From NCBI GenBank assembly GCA_019279435.1, contig JAAALK010000289.1, positions 29,380,603 to 29,444,602 on the forward strand: a stretch of 64,000 bases of DNA, in the 5' to 3' direction. Numbering within the stretch: the first letter of the stretch is position 1; each line of letters starts with the position of its first letter. The DNA is from Zizania palustris (Eukaryota; Streptophyta; Magnoliopsida; Poales; Poaceae). The notes beneath the pieces are model-generated. The model did no database searches. It was not told the DNA's origin and saw only the letters and a program-made list of their open reading frames with translations. The translations under genes were made by a program, and so were the position numbers. Shown here one piece after another: positions 11,389-22,510 of this stretch.

Positions 11389-14300
11389 TATGTTATATTT
11401 CGTCGAGGCATTGGAATCGACCATACAACTGATTACTTTTTCATGGAGAAACTGGATGTAATCATATCCCGAGCTTGGGGTTCATTGCTCAGAGTTACGA
11501 GGTATCTGACATTATTAACAGAAACTTTGAGCTCTTTGAGAATCAAGCTTGTCCAGAAAACAAGAGTAATGTGATGAAATTGATAGAATCATACTTTTTG
11601 CAGAATCGATAGATTGTTCTCAAAAAAACCACAGATGAAGTCCAAGAAAGACACAAAGAAGACAGATGAAATTAATGAAGACACAGAAGAATCAGAGCTA
11701 TTTGTTGAGCGCGTTCGGCTAGAAAAAATTGAGCTAAGGTTGCTAATTGGTTTTCCAATGAATTTTGGACCATAATTGAATCTACTCTAAGATGCACTAT
11801 TCTTTTCTGGTGATACAGCATCAGAAATCTGATGAGTAAGATGACAATTCAAGAACCTACATTTGATAGGATGATTGTGGTGTACAGGTAGCTTTGAGCC
11901 TTTGCTAATTTTATTTACCCAATCGCCTCATTCATGAAGGATTTTGGTTTTTGACACTTTGATGCAGTGAAATTTGTTTGTTCTGCTGCAGGAGGGCTGG
12001 CACTAAGACTAAGCCTGATCGAGGAATATTTGTAAAGCATTTCAAGAATATTCCTATGGCTGACATGGAAATTGTTCTTGTAAGATAAATCACTAGAAGT
12101 CAGACAGTGTAGTATTTTTAGCATCTTTCAATTTCATATGTGATTGTTAGCGAGGACCTAAAATTGAAACTTATTTTGTAGCCAGAGAAGAAGAACCCTA
12201 CTTTAACACCGATGGATTGGGTCAAGTTTCTTATTTCTGCTGTTATTGGTTTGGTATGTTTCTAATGTTTTGGCTATCCCTGCATGCAGATCTAGCTATA
12301 TTTTACAATATTAATCCCTTATTTCTTGCAGGTCACTCTAGTTGGTTCTCTTGAAATGCCAAAGGCTGATATATTGGTTGTCATAGCAATCTTGTCTGGT
12401 GTGATTGGATACTGTGCTAAGATCTACTTCACGTAAGTGCTTAAATGATAGAATGTGTATAGTGTAGAGAAAATATCTCAGGAACTATTTGATAAATATC
12501 GTTTTTTATAGTGAAGGCAATTCTCCTAGGATAAATGCAGATTGGTATTTGATATGTCTTTTGTGATACAGGTTTCAACAAAATATGACAACATATCAGA
12601 ATTTGATCACAAAATCAATGTATGACAAACAGCTTGATAGTGGAAAAGGAACATTACTTCACTTGTGTGATGATGTGATACAGCAAGAAGTATGGAACAA
12701 CAGAAAACCTTTTTGCAGCATAAGTTGCATCTATATCTAAGTTATCCATAGCATTGATACCCCATCTTTTATGAAGGTTAAAGAAGTCATAATTTCTTAC
12801 TACATCTTAATGGAACAGGGGAAGGCAACTGAACAAGTAAGCTTGTCTAATCTCTAGTCCTCTATTATATTATATCTCTTGTTTTCCACTGGTTGTATCT
12901 CTTTGTACATACTGAGCCATTTATGCCTTATATGACCATTTTATCCATTTGGAACAACTCATGTCGCATCATCTTCCTGATCAACTATTTCTATTGCTTT
13001 CTTTATTCCATTGGTTAATTAGTGTTCCTTTGCTCCTAATCCATAAATTAATGCTCCTTTGACTGGTGATTTTATATCTGTTTCCAATTGGTGCTCTCCT
13101 TCACCTAGCATTGTTCTACCTCTCGGCCCCCACTATGAGACTATGTTCAGTACATAGTTATTAGACGACTTGTTGGCCCCTTATAAAATGAAATAAAAGG
13201 AGAAAAATGTGTGTACAACTGTACATGTTAAAAATTGCACCAGCCCATTTAAAGCCCAGTCCAACAACACATTTAAAGCCCATTCCAACAGCACATTTAA
13301 AGCCCATTCCAACAGCACATTTAAAGCCCATTCCCACAGCACATTTAAGGCCCAGTTCAACAGCACATTTAAAGTTCAGTCCAATAGCCCATCTATATAA
13401 CTGTGTATTTAATTCTAGTCCAACAGCCCATTTAAAAGCCACTAGGTTCTTTTTGCTCTCTTAAAACCCTAAACCCTAGCACTGGAGCTGCTCCTTTCCC
13501 ACAACAGCCGCCACCACCCTCTCTCTCCCCTTGCTCTCATTGGTGTCGTGCTGCCAATGCCCTGTGGTGGATCCAGGATTTTAGTACCGGGTATGCCACA
13601 TCAATTTTTTTATATATATGATTCGATAAAAGCATTTTTAAATTGGAAAAATATTTATTAAATTTGTATCGTAATTTATTATATTTATGATAAGTCTTCA
13701 ATTATTAAAAGATTAATTTAAAAACTTTCACAAATATAAATAGTTTAAAATATGAAATCTATGAAACTTTATTTTTGTATGAAAGAGAAATTTCAAAAAC
13801 ACATTCATGATTTCACCAATATAGTGCACATAAAAAATATAACCTTTTTGGTAGTTAAAAGGTGTCAAGGGCGTCGGTCCCTAGGGTTGGGGGCCCTTGA
13901 CTCCATAGATCGTAACGGTAGAATAGATTGATACCAAGTTGTCAAGGGCATCGGTCCTTAGGGTTGGAGGTTCTCGACTGCGTAAATCGTAACGGTAGGA
14001 TAAGTTGGCGTAGGGTTGATCTTGTCGAGCTGTGTTGGAGAATGGGGGAGACTTCAGAGAACTAGGGTACATATTATAGATTGATCTTTTTTTCAACCTT
14101 CCTATTTACAAGCTATGGACCCCTTTATATAGAGTAAGGATCCCCTTTATTTCTAACCGACTCTAACTGCAATTGGATAAGTAAACTATCAAGACTCTAA
14201 TTAACCCTAACTAACTCATGGCTTGCCACATGGGTACTGTTCACGTGAATAGTACCACACGGTACTGTTCACAGGCCCAAGGCCCATAGCACATGACATC

Positions 14301-17300
14301 TCCCCCTCCCTTGAAGATCAGCTTGTCCTCGAGCTGGTAGAACGGGTGTGGAACTATTAGCATATTCCTATGAGACAGGCAGGTGAGGCTACACTAGCAA
14401 ACCCTGTGATCGTTGCGCCCTAAGTCAGCCTTGAACTCTTCCTAGCCGAGCTAGAACGGGGCGTCACGGTACATGCCCGAGAAGGAGAGATGCTCACCAT
14501 TGGCCACTGAGACTAGCATCTTCCAGTGCGAACATAGGCGTAGAGTGGTCTGGCACTCTGGCTCTAGCTCTGGCCCTTCGCTTCCTTAGTGATGAAGTTG
14601 TGGGTGGAGTCGGAGTCGGGGAGGGTTAGCAAGGAGACACCACCTAGCTGGAGGGGGACTTGCATCGTCTCGCTTGTATGGACGCCTGCTATGGCGTGCA
14701 AGGAAATCCGTGAGTCGGCCTCCTACTGCTCAACTGGCTCGGTGACATTGTCATCGTCATTGTCGAAGGCAAGATCGAGGAAGAAGAGACCTTGGCAGAC
14801 CCGATTATGGTTGGGGCCCAATTTCTCATTGCAATTGCAACAGAGTCTGAGGCAATGGTGTTCCTCCATCTCTAGCTGGGACATCCATTTGACTAGCCAG
14901 CTGTCCACCGTGACTGGTGTTGTCGTAGAGGTCGATGGCAAGGGTGCCGGTAGTATTAGCCGGGCTGGCGGCAAGGGCACAAGTGCCCTAGTGCCCGAGG
15001 TAAAGTCCCCAAGGTGCAACAATGGTTGGCGACCATGGTCCAATCGTTGGATCGCAAGAGAGTAGCTGGCAGTGGTGGTGGATAGGACGATGATGACAAC
15101 AGTGAGGTCCTTGATTTGGGCCATTATCTCAGCAAGGGTAGGTTGAGGATCTTCGGAGCTTGTCATGATGGGGGGGTGGTGGTGGTGGTGTGGTCCTGCT
15201 GATTGGTCGGGGGCGTGGCGGAGGATCGTCTGGATGTTGATACCAAGTTGTCAAGGGCGTCGGTCCCTAGAGTTGGGGGCCCTCTACTGCGTAGATCGTA
15301 ATGGTAGGATAGGTTGGCATAGGGTTGATCCCCTTGCCAAGCTATGTTGAAGAACTGGGGGAAGACTTTAGAGAACGGGGGAGACTTCAGAGAACTAAGG
15401 TAAATACTATAGATTTATCTTTCTTGCTTGCCTAATTACAAATTATGGACCCCTTTATATAGAGTAGGGCTCCCCTTTATTTCTAATCAAGTCTAACTAT
15501 AATTGGATAAGTAAACTAATAAGACTAAATAACCCTATGTGATGTGGGGAAGGCATTATAGGCACCGACAGCCTCTAGCTTGACTGGATGGCTTGCAAGA
15601 GAAGATTGAAATGGGTTGTTAGAATTCTGTTAATTCTGTTACTAGGATGAGCTGTTTGTATGAGGGGAGTGTAAAGGCCAGCTACATCCGGGTGAAGTAC
15701 CATTTCATCCGGAGTTGTTTGTATGAGGGGAGTGTAAAGGCCAGCTACATCAACACCCAAGACCAGCTCGCCGACTTCCTCACCAAGTCGCTTGGGCGGA
15801 TCAAGTTCTAGGAGCTTCGCGCCAGGATTGGGATGATTTAGATTTCCCAGAAGGCGCCACACAAGACTTAGGAGGAGATTGAGAGGATAAGTCTATGTGT
15901 GTTTGGCATGACATGTTGTTTGGCATGACATGTGTGATGTCTATGTGTGGACAAGTTTGTAGTCTTAAGCACCTTTAGCATCTTAGACTAGTATCTTTGT
16001 TTTAGCATCTTAGACTAGACTAAGCATCTTTGCTTTAGCATCTTAGACTAACATTTTTGCTTTAGCATCTTAGACTAGCATCTTAGACTAGCATCTTAGA
16101 CCAATGCGAGTGTTCTCTCTAACATTCAAAACATCTTCACACAACTTAGGAAAAATCCAAATTAAATGTTCTCAGTATTGCCCCATTTTGTCTTTTTGCT
16201 AGTGTCTATGTTACCCGGATACATCGATACGGATACGCGATACAGCGATACTTCGATACGCCATTTTTCAAAAAACACGGATACGGCGATACACACACAT
16301 ATATATATACACACACAAATATTAGTAATACATGTAAAAATAAAAAAATTGTAAAAAAACTATCTATCAATCTATAAATTTAACAATCACACATTAAATA
16401 TGAACAACATTAAATCAAATCAAGACAACTTTTTAGAAAAGTGAACAAACGCTATAGAAAACCAGCAACACATCTATGCATGAAGTGAACAAATTCTGTA
16501 GAAAATACCTTGTAGGCAGCCAATAGCCAACGCAGGCTAGCGCATGAAGTGAAGTTGAGAGAGGACCGAAGTCACAGACAGCAGAAAGCTGAGAGAAACA
16601 AAAGAAGAAAAGGGAGGACCTCTACTCACGTGACGACGTCGATTTGCTGGAGGATTCGAATGGATCTGCTGGAGGATGCGGCGGGCGGGCGTCCATAAGC
16701 CGTGGCGGGCGACGGGTGGCGGCCGGCGATGGGTGGCGTCCCAAAGCCGTGGCAGGCGGCGGCCGACGGCCCGCGACGTCCCCAAGCCACGACGACGCAT
16801 GCACGGGAGACGGCGCGACGACCGTCGCAACTGGATCTGGCAGTGACCACGGGAGTGAATCGGGATGGGGAGAGAGGAAGTAACCTGCGCTGCCCGTATC
16901 CTCCTGAATCCGATACGTATCGGAATTAATTTTATTATTTGGAAAATGAAAAATAGTCGGATACACACCGGATACGTATCCGGGCGTATTGGATACGTAT
17001 CCGTATCTAGATACGTATCTGACACTGATACGTAGGCTTGGTGAAGTATCCGAGCTTCGTAGGCTAGTTTTAATGTACACCATCATCAAAGCTGCTCACA
17101 GAAAACTATGATATTGTGTTATTTGTACGATATATCTATATAATTCTCCATTCTTTTTCGTCATGCATAAAAATTCATAGCAACATTTTCAGAAAATCTT
17201 AGTTTTTACATTAAGTTGACATGCATTTGGGTTGTTTTCCAAATCTTGGCAAGATTCCTTTTCACCCTTGCCCCTGTTTTTTTATACAAAATGTTTGGCG

Positions 17301-20300
17301 TAAATACTAGTTGCTTATATCATGAGTTCATGATCAAGTTTTGGCAATATATGATGGGGAAAATTAGGTACAGAATAAAAAATCCCCTTGATGCCCGATC
17401 ATGTTTAACCAATAAGGCAATGATCATTGTCTAGAATTGTTGTAGATAGAAATTTCTGGGTGGTCGGTTGTACGGAATAAAATATGGGCTTATCACAACT
17501 AAATACAAACATATACTGTTTTATCTATTGGGGAGGACTATTAACATGATTTTCTTACAATATTTTGTTCATGCCTTACAGGATCTTGATTTGAATTGTG
17601 AAGAGTTACTCAAGGAAGAGTTCGGCGCGGAATGCAACTTTGATGTTCATGACGCAGTAAAGAAATTGGAGAAGCTTGGTATTGTTCATCGGGTAAATCT
17701 CTTAATCACTTGATTCTACTCTAAAATATAAATCAACTTTACTCAAATGTATCGAATTCGTTAGTTTTTAAGAACTCTATCAGCTCGAGCTGGTGAGGGC
17801 ATGTATCCTAGTGGTTAAGATGCCCAAGTAGCACCTCCAGGTCTTTGGTTCGACTCCCCACTAGAGCAAATTTCAGGCTTGGTTAAAAAAGGTCACTCAC
17901 TGGCCCTCCGAAAACATGTGTTAAGAATCGACTTATGGAGGGTGGGCCCTCATTTATGGGGTAAGGGCTTCAAAGCACGAGTTAAGAGCATCACCAACAA
18001 TGTTCTCATCTTATCCTAAAAAAACAATGTTCTCATCTAGCTCAAAATAAATTTAGGTGTTTTGGAAAAAAATCACACTTCAACAGTATTCTTAAATGAT
18101 TCCCTATCCTAAGTGATTCCCTAACCTCTCCTTTCTCTCAAAAGTAGGAATTCCCTTTCTAATCCCCTTTCAAATATAGAAATTGAGATTATAGGGATAC
18201 TGCTGTCCTGTGGACTGATTGATTTTTAGGGATCAACAGAGGTTAGAATAGTTCTTATATAAGATTTTAGGGAACAAAATAGCTACCCTCCTGAAGATGC
18301 TCTAAGGACTGATCCATAGGGGTTAACTTTATGTGTGAGGGGCTATGGTTCATGGTCTTATTCTTATTAAAAAACTGTGGTGGCAGTCATTCCCCCACTG
18401 GCAAAAAAAGCTCGATCTGGAAGCAGGGCACTTAGAAACAGGGAACGCGGAACGTGCCTTCGTCCCCTGTTCCGGGAACTTCGTTCCGGAACACGGAACG
18501 GAACGAGCCGGCGGGGACGCAGGGGACGGAGGCGGAACATCGTTCCGATCTGGGGAAAACAATCTAATGGGACTTCGATCTGGCGTGCGGGCGGATCTTG
18601 AGGGATCGAGCGTCCCTCCCAGTAGAGGAACGATTTGATGCTTCGTTTTTCAGCCGCTGGTTCGATTTCCCATATCTTCCTTCGTTTTTCTAGTTGATGC
18701 TTCGATTTCCCATGAGTTCCTTCGTTTTCCTCATCTGTTCCTTTGTTTTCCCAGCTGCTGCCTCGAGTTTTCCATATATTTGCATATATTTTATACATAA
18801 TTTCCACTATTTTATTAATCATAAGTTGGGAACACGTTCCTCGTTCCAGGGACATCGTTCCATATCTGTTTGGAACGATGGTGAGCAGTATACCCCCACT
18901 CGTTCCATGTTTTTGAAACTGGCGTACCCCGTTCCTCGTTCCCGTACCTCGTTCCAGTCGTTCCGGGAACATTGTAACTAAGGCAGGGCAGATCTAGGAA
19001 ATAATGCCCCTAGGGTCAATCAGTTGGCAGCAATGCCCTAATTCCCTTGCTCTTGAATTTAAAATATTTGAAATTCTGTCACTGAACATTTCTGAATCTG
19101 AATGATCTCTGAGGTAAAAACTTGGAATTAGTTTTTATTGCAGAATATTCGAGTATAGCAATACACGAGTGTTTTGGTGGCAATCTTTCTCGTGAGTTTG
19201 TGAGCTGACATGTATATTTTCTATTAAAAAGGTGGTCAAATATAATGGAAGTGTCTGCATGCACGGTGATGTGAGCAAAGGAAGATGCGAACCTGTTCAT
19301 TAATTGGAATAAATACAGCAGATCATTTGCTTTTTGCTGATTGTGAAAATGTTTTCAAACTTTGAACTTCTATCAATGTTTCTTTGTAGTCTTGTGTCAA
19401 TGGAGAATGGATATTTTCATGAATTGTGCAATGTGAAGCGGTGAAGCCACTGGACGGACTGGTTAGACTTTAAGTGGAGTGAGAGTGTACAACTTAGAAC
19501 ATGTTAGTGCAATGGAGCTTGGTGCTTGGTGCGCTAGTGTCTCCACTGCTGGCCCACTGTGGTCACCTTTTTTTTATACGCCCAAGTGCACAACACATTT
19601 TCTTTGTGCTGGAGTGGATTCTACTGTGGGGTTAGGGGTGGCTATACACTGGATCTGCCTGGCTGCAACTTTTGTATCTGGCTAGGTGGTAAAAGCTACC
19701 TAGGTTTACTTTACAGGAAATGTTTTGGAAATTGAAGATTATAGATTGTGTGAACTGAGAGCTGTCACCAGCATTATGTAGTGGGACGTGGGAAGAGAGC
19801 ATATGGTGTAACCGTGGCTGATGGGAGGACGAGAGTGTGCTGTCCCTGGACTCCCTGGTGCCATGACGGCTTATGCGGAAAGTGGAGCAGAGGGCTGGCA
19901 GCAGCAGATGGCGCAGGCCAGGAGCCGGCGCCAGCAGCTGTGTGGCGAGGGTTAGGGTTTGAAGCCAAATTGGTTTATTTCTTAACTGATTTGATTATAA
20001 TCTACTGGCTTCTTTGTATAGAACAAATGCCCTCTTATTTCTAGGAACAAATAGATTATAACTAACAGCGAATAGATAAGAAGTAAATTAATCTAACTTC
20101 AGCTTGGCATAACTAACTTGGCTGGCTCATGCTGGGGCGCACTGGGCCGGGCCGCCATAGGCTGGGCTTGGGTTGGCGTGCCAGCCCTTCACCGGCCTTA
20201 TGTGTGTCCCCACATGACAGAGCCGATTGTGTACTATGTCATTTTTGTTTACAGCTACTGCAGTAATCTGTTTCTAAAGTAAAGACAATTGATATGTTTA

Positions 20301-20885
20301 GCCATCTGGTGTTACAGATAACTGACAAGAGCAGTTTGGCCCTTCTCCCTATTATTAGATGTTTTTGTAGAATATGTGAGAAAGATGCAATTTTGTATTA
20401 TTCCAAGTTCCCTTCCCTATTCATGGCACTTTGTTTCTCATAAAAAGTCAACTGTAGCCATTTGTATATGCATAGGTCGTCAACAATTAATAATGGCAAT
20501 CAAGGAAATCCAAAATATGCTTTTAGTTCCACTATTAATCAAATTTTACATTCGATCTAAATCTAATACTTTGGAGAATATAAATTATATTGAGTGAATG
20601 TTGAATTGTAGCTTCCTAGTTTTTGCTTTCAACTAGGAAGTTGGATTGTAAGTAATAATTGTTCCAGACTCTCTCATATCTTTGAATGAATACCAACGAT
20701 ATATAATACCAACAATCTATTCCAAGGTATCTTCTATTCTTCTTGTGTGCTTATAAGGGAATTTTACTGCTCAGGACTCAATTGGAAGGATCATGTGTGT
20801 TTCATTGAAGCGTGCAAATGAGATAATAGGCAACACCACGGAAGAACTGGTAATGCGAGCGCAACAGAGCCCAGGTGCTTCTTGA
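11389..20885 (+). CDS. DUF3754 membrane protein gene (plant TMEM143-like), 3' ten exons
   Basis: This is the only host gene recognised. Exons are 11389-11501, 11604-11738, 11819-11887, 11992-12079, 12182-12253, 12332-12432, 12572-12689, 12777-12836, 17582-17692 and 20775-20885, all with AG/GT borders. They join without a shift into 325 codons plus TGA. The protein starts inside the domain at YVIFRRGIGIDHTTDYFFMEK and continues with MTIQEPTFDRMIVVYRRAG, RGIFVKHFKNIPMADMEIV, FQQNMTTYQNLITKSMYDKQ and EFGAECNFDVHDAVKKLEKLG. Two hydrophobic segments (WVKFLISAVIGLVTLVG and ILVVIAILSGVIGYCAKIYF) predict a membrane hairpin. Plant homologues are labelled DUF3754 or 'aminopeptidase'; the function is not established. 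The N-terminal exons were not found and probably lie before base 1. Introns 8 (4.7 kb) and 9 (3.1 kb) are filled with transposons. No stop or lost splice site is seen. Confidence 0.9.
13239..13440 (+). repeat. 24-bp tandem repeat in intron 8
   Basis: About six to seven imperfect copies of a 24-bp unit, ACATTTAAAGCCCATTCCAA + CAGC, are arranged head to tail, and the outer copies are more diverged. Because 24 is a multiple of three and the unit lacks stops, several frames stay open. These do not represent genes. Confidence 0.85.
13441..13862. other. Intron sequence without recognised features
   Basis: The first 120 bp are C-rich (CCCTAAACCCTAGC and CCGCCACCACC) and resemble the 5' leader of a gene or element. 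From 13575 to 13860 the sequence is AT-rich with no coding potential and no terminal repeats that I could pair. Confidence 0.4.
13940..14298 (-). repeat. 3' LTR of the Gypsy remnant
   Basis: On the reverse strand this starts TGTCATGTGC and ends CCCTTGACA, 359 bp. The polypurine tract lies directly upstream (14299-14315). It shares long stretches with 15249-15540, such as the region around GACCCCTTTATATAGAGTA, which probably carries the TATA motif. Confidence 0.75.
14723..15166 (-). pseudogene. Gypsy gag fragment fused to a zinc-knuckle remnant
   Basis: The open frame starts MTSSEDPQPTLAEIMAQIKD and ends near CNCNEKLGPNHNRVCQGLFF followed by an acidic stretch. The first part is the usual start of a chromovirus/Del-type Gag. 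The second resembles the CCHC-containing linker just before protease, with an altered spacing. The capsid core between them is absent, so the fragment is internally deleted. It encodes no functional Gag. Confidence 0.65.
15249..15540 (-). repeat. 5' LTR of the Gypsy remnant, truncated
   Basis: This is homologous to 13940 to about 14215 in the same orientation, but similarity stops near AATAACCCT (about 15537). The promoter-distal end of this LTR is therefore missing. It contains one extra internal duplication of the GGGGGAGACTTCAGAGAAC-type segment (about 15360-15398). Confidence 0.7.
15650..15845 (+). pseudogene. Copia RNase H C-terminal remnant
   Basis: The sequence encodes VKYHFIRSCLYEGSVKASYI, then NTQDQLADFLTKSLGRIKF and ELRARIGMI. 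This is the very conserved end of Copia RNase H, normally IDxKYHFIR...TKPLG. A 34-bp segment (about TTTGTATGAGGGGAGTGTAA onward) is present twice, at 15656-15689 and 15717-15750, so a local duplication has occurred. A TAG follows RIKF. The sequence continues into a purine-rich tract (AGGAGGAGATTG, about 15869-15880), as expected at the border with a 3' LTR. Confidence 0.75.
15881..16140 (+). repeat. Probable Copia 3' LTR remnant with AGCATCTTAGACTA repeats
   Basis: The region follows the Copia RNase H end and its purine tract. It contains about six irregular copies of AGCATCTTAGACTA between 15976 and 16112. No matching 5' LTR is in the window, so the end of the LTR cannot be fixed. Confidence 0.4.
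16206..17062. mobile_element. Non-autonomous hAT-like element with GATACG subterminal repeats
   Basis: The left end CTATGTTACCCGGATAC pairs with the inverse of the right end, CTACGAAGCTCGGATAC (12 of 17 match). The flanks are GCTAGTGT (16198-16205) and GCTAGTTT (17063-17070), a 7-of-8 target duplication. Both ends are packed with GATACG/CGTATC motifs. The core (16620-16890) is GC-rich and has open frames but no recognised protein. A piece of similar end sequence lies at about 10925-10995. Confidence 0.7.
17063..17581. other. Intron 8, 3' part, no further feature recognised
   Basis: AT-rich intron sequence between the hAT-like element and the acceptor of exon 9. No paired terminal repeats, coding motifs or RNA genes were seen. 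The short ORFs lack recognisable content. Confidence 0.5.
17791..17985 (+). mobile_element. tRNA-derived SINE
   Basis: Box A (TAGTGGTTAAGA, 17809-17820) and a perfect box B (GGTTCGACTCC, 17847-17857) form an RNA polymerase III promoter with 26 bp between them. A tRNA-unrelated body follows. No acceptor stem or anticodon stem can be folded, so it is not a tRNA gene. The element may continue after the MITE inserted at 17986, but I could not define its 3' end. Confidence 0.7.
17986..18302. mobile_element. Tourist-like (PIF/Harbinger) MITE
   Basis: The ends GAGCATCACC and the inverse GAGCATCTTC are flanked by TAA on both sides (17983-17985 and 18303-18305). A 3-bp TWA target duplication with short TIRs is the hallmark of PIF/Harbinger MITEs. 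The 317-bp body is AT-rich and non-coding. It appears to sit in the body or edge of the SINE. Confidence 0.65.
18431..18982. mobile_element. Non-autonomous hAT-like element with GGAACG subterminal repeats
   Basis: An exact 8-bp duplication GCAGGGCA (18423-18430 and 18983-18990) flanks ends CTTAGAAACA and, inverted, CTTAGTTACA. Inside each end GGAACG/CGTTCC motifs are repeated in both orientations. The 552-bp element has no transposase. Its architecture is the same as that of the elements at 9503 and 16206, although the sequences differ. Confidence 0.85.
18991..19762. other. Intron 9 sequence without recognised features
   Basis: Mixed-composition intron sequence with no paired termini or conserved protein motif. 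The reading around 19500-19680 is open for 68 codons but shows no family signature. Confidence 0.45.
19763..20219. repeat. Putative solo LTR in intron 9
   Basis: The sequence starts TGTCACC and ends CATGACA, an inverted TGTCA/TGACA pair. It is flanked by GAGC on both sides, which may be a 4-5-bp target duplication. Its terminal bases resemble those of the LTR at 13940-14298 (TGTCA...TGACA). The 457-bp body shows no primer site or coding region. Orientation is not certain. Confidence 0.5.
20220..20774. other. Intron 9, 3' part
   Basis: AT-rich intron up to the acceptor of the last DUF3754 exon. No additional feature recognised. Confidence 0.5.
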
Positions 20886-22510
20886 GATCCACTTTGGTGT
20901 GGAATGTACTTGTCTTTGCGTAAAACAGGCTGCCATAGTGCACTCGTTCATCCAGAAAGTTCCTTTTGTATTCTTTTGGCAATGTTCATATGTTCTCAAT
21001 AGTCAGCTTTTGCTTCTTACAAGTGAGTTTTAGTGTGTAACTATGTTACATTTCAGTTTCAAATGGGCATGGATGAGTTGTACATAACAGCCATGTGTAA
21101 TAAAACAACTGTACAAAACCTTCATATCTGTCTTGTTCTTTTTGCCGACAGATTTACATGTCCAATGTTGCTTGCTTGCCTAAAAATACAACAATTTTCT
21201 ATATATAACTAGTTTCAAAGTTTCTAGCCACTTTTTCATCATTTATTCTATGTTTTTCTGTATTAAATAAATGTTATCCATTTCACAAATAAACAATTCA
21301 TCTTTTCAAAACAGAATAAATGAGGTGTACCAAAGTTATATGGAGTTAATATCTTAATTCTTATACATAAATCTAAACTGACTTATATTATAAGAATTCA
21401 GAGAATAATAGTTAAGATTAACTGAACCTGTTGTCCACGGGAAGAATGCCATGAATGAATTATTTTGGGGCTTGCAGCCATAACCGAAGTACAGAAGTAT
21501 AATACCAAACGGTATATGATCGACTTCGTTCAGCTGAATCGGTAGAGTCCTTCGCTAAGCTACTCCCATCTCTAACGGTCTCTATTTTTTATTCTATTTA
21601 TCTATTTAGTTAACTCAACTCTCTGAAAATATTTTGGTTTGAAAATACTTCATTCTAAAAATATTTTTCTCTATACCCTTCAAATCCTAACGACTAGTTT
21701 TCTTTCTAAATATCTGCATTCTCCATTCATATCAATAGCCTCGCCGTTTTGTACTCTCTATATTGAACTTGAAAATTGAAAAACTAAACTGTATGCACAC
21801 TCATATAAAGTTGTACCCATCTCATTTGGCAGAGAGACACCATAATTAATTATCGATAGTACATACCCTACCAACAATTAAACCCAAAATTCTGATCAAA
21901 TAACACTGAATCTGCTAGAGTTTTGGGCTTGACCCATGTTATTATTTTAGAAATTTTAAATAAATCTTAAAGACCCACTCATATAAGAGGATGGTGGAAA
22001 CCTTTAGTCCTACATTATTAGTGTAGGTGAAGGATGATTAACTTATATAGTGGAATTGTCTTCATCCCACTAAACTATGTGTATGGAGAGAGAACGTGAG
22101 CTCCACACGGACTCGCTTGCTTGCCTCACCGGGTGCACTTGCTGTTCTAATTTTTGGTAGCTTAGCCCATATCCGGAATATGAAAACTGACACAGTTTAG
22201 ATCATGATCACAACCTCTCGCCCTCGTGATCCTACACCGAGAGAGAGGGCGAATAAGGTTTTTGGAGGAGCGCTCCACATGACTGCTCATGTTTGTCCGA
22301 TGACAACAAGAACCAATCTTCATCGATCGTGGCATCCTTGTTCGCAAGCATATAGTACGTGTGCTGTTATTTTTAATCATGTTTTCTGAGATCATGATAT
22401 GTTATTCCTATGTACTAGTATGTTAAAATTATTCATACTAGTTCCTATAATTGTCATGATTTATTTAATTCAGAATTTAATCTTGCAATTGTCTAATTTT
22501 CTAACAATCC
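20886..22510. other. 3' UTR of the DUF3754 gene and intergenic DNA
   Basis: The first 220 bp or so are probably 3' UTR. The rest is AT-rich without coding signal. The stretch at about 21950-22130 (TCCTACATTATTAGTGTAGG... TTAACTTATATAGTGGAA) resembles the promoter part of a plant LTR with a TATATAG motif. I could not pair its ends, so it is not called as an element. Confidence 0.4.
21099..21104 (+). terminator. Possible polyadenylation signal of the DUF3754 gene
   Basis: An AATAAA lies 214 bp after the TGA in sequence that otherwise looks like a 3' UTR. Plant polyadenylation signals are loose, so this is only a candidate. Confidence 0.35.

Larger units (their letters stand above)
13863..15540 (-). 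mobile_element. Deleted Ty3/Gypsy remnant with two LTRs
   Basis: Reverse-strand order is 5' LTR (15249 to about 15540), primer-site-like TTGGTATCAAC, start of gag (14723-15166), a large deletion, then the extreme 3' end of the element (LEDKLIFKGGGDVM), a polypurine tract AAGGGAGGGGGAGA, and the 3' LTR (13940-14298). Downstream of the 3' LTR there is an extra partial LTR end (13863-13925), again next to a GATACCAAG primer-like motif. This suggests that a tandem LTR junction was once present. All of pol is gone. Confidence 0.75.

Noticed and set aside
13161..13464. Open frames on both strands encoding repeated short peptides
   Set aside because: An artefact of the 24-bp tandem repeat, whose unit is a multiple of three without stops.
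17801..17870. Possible tRNA gene
   Set aside because: Boxes A and B are present but no cloverleaf can be drawn. It fits a tRNA-derived SINE.
21950..22130. Possible LTR promoter region
   Set aside because: The motif looks LTR-like, but no TG/CA ends or TSD could be paired.
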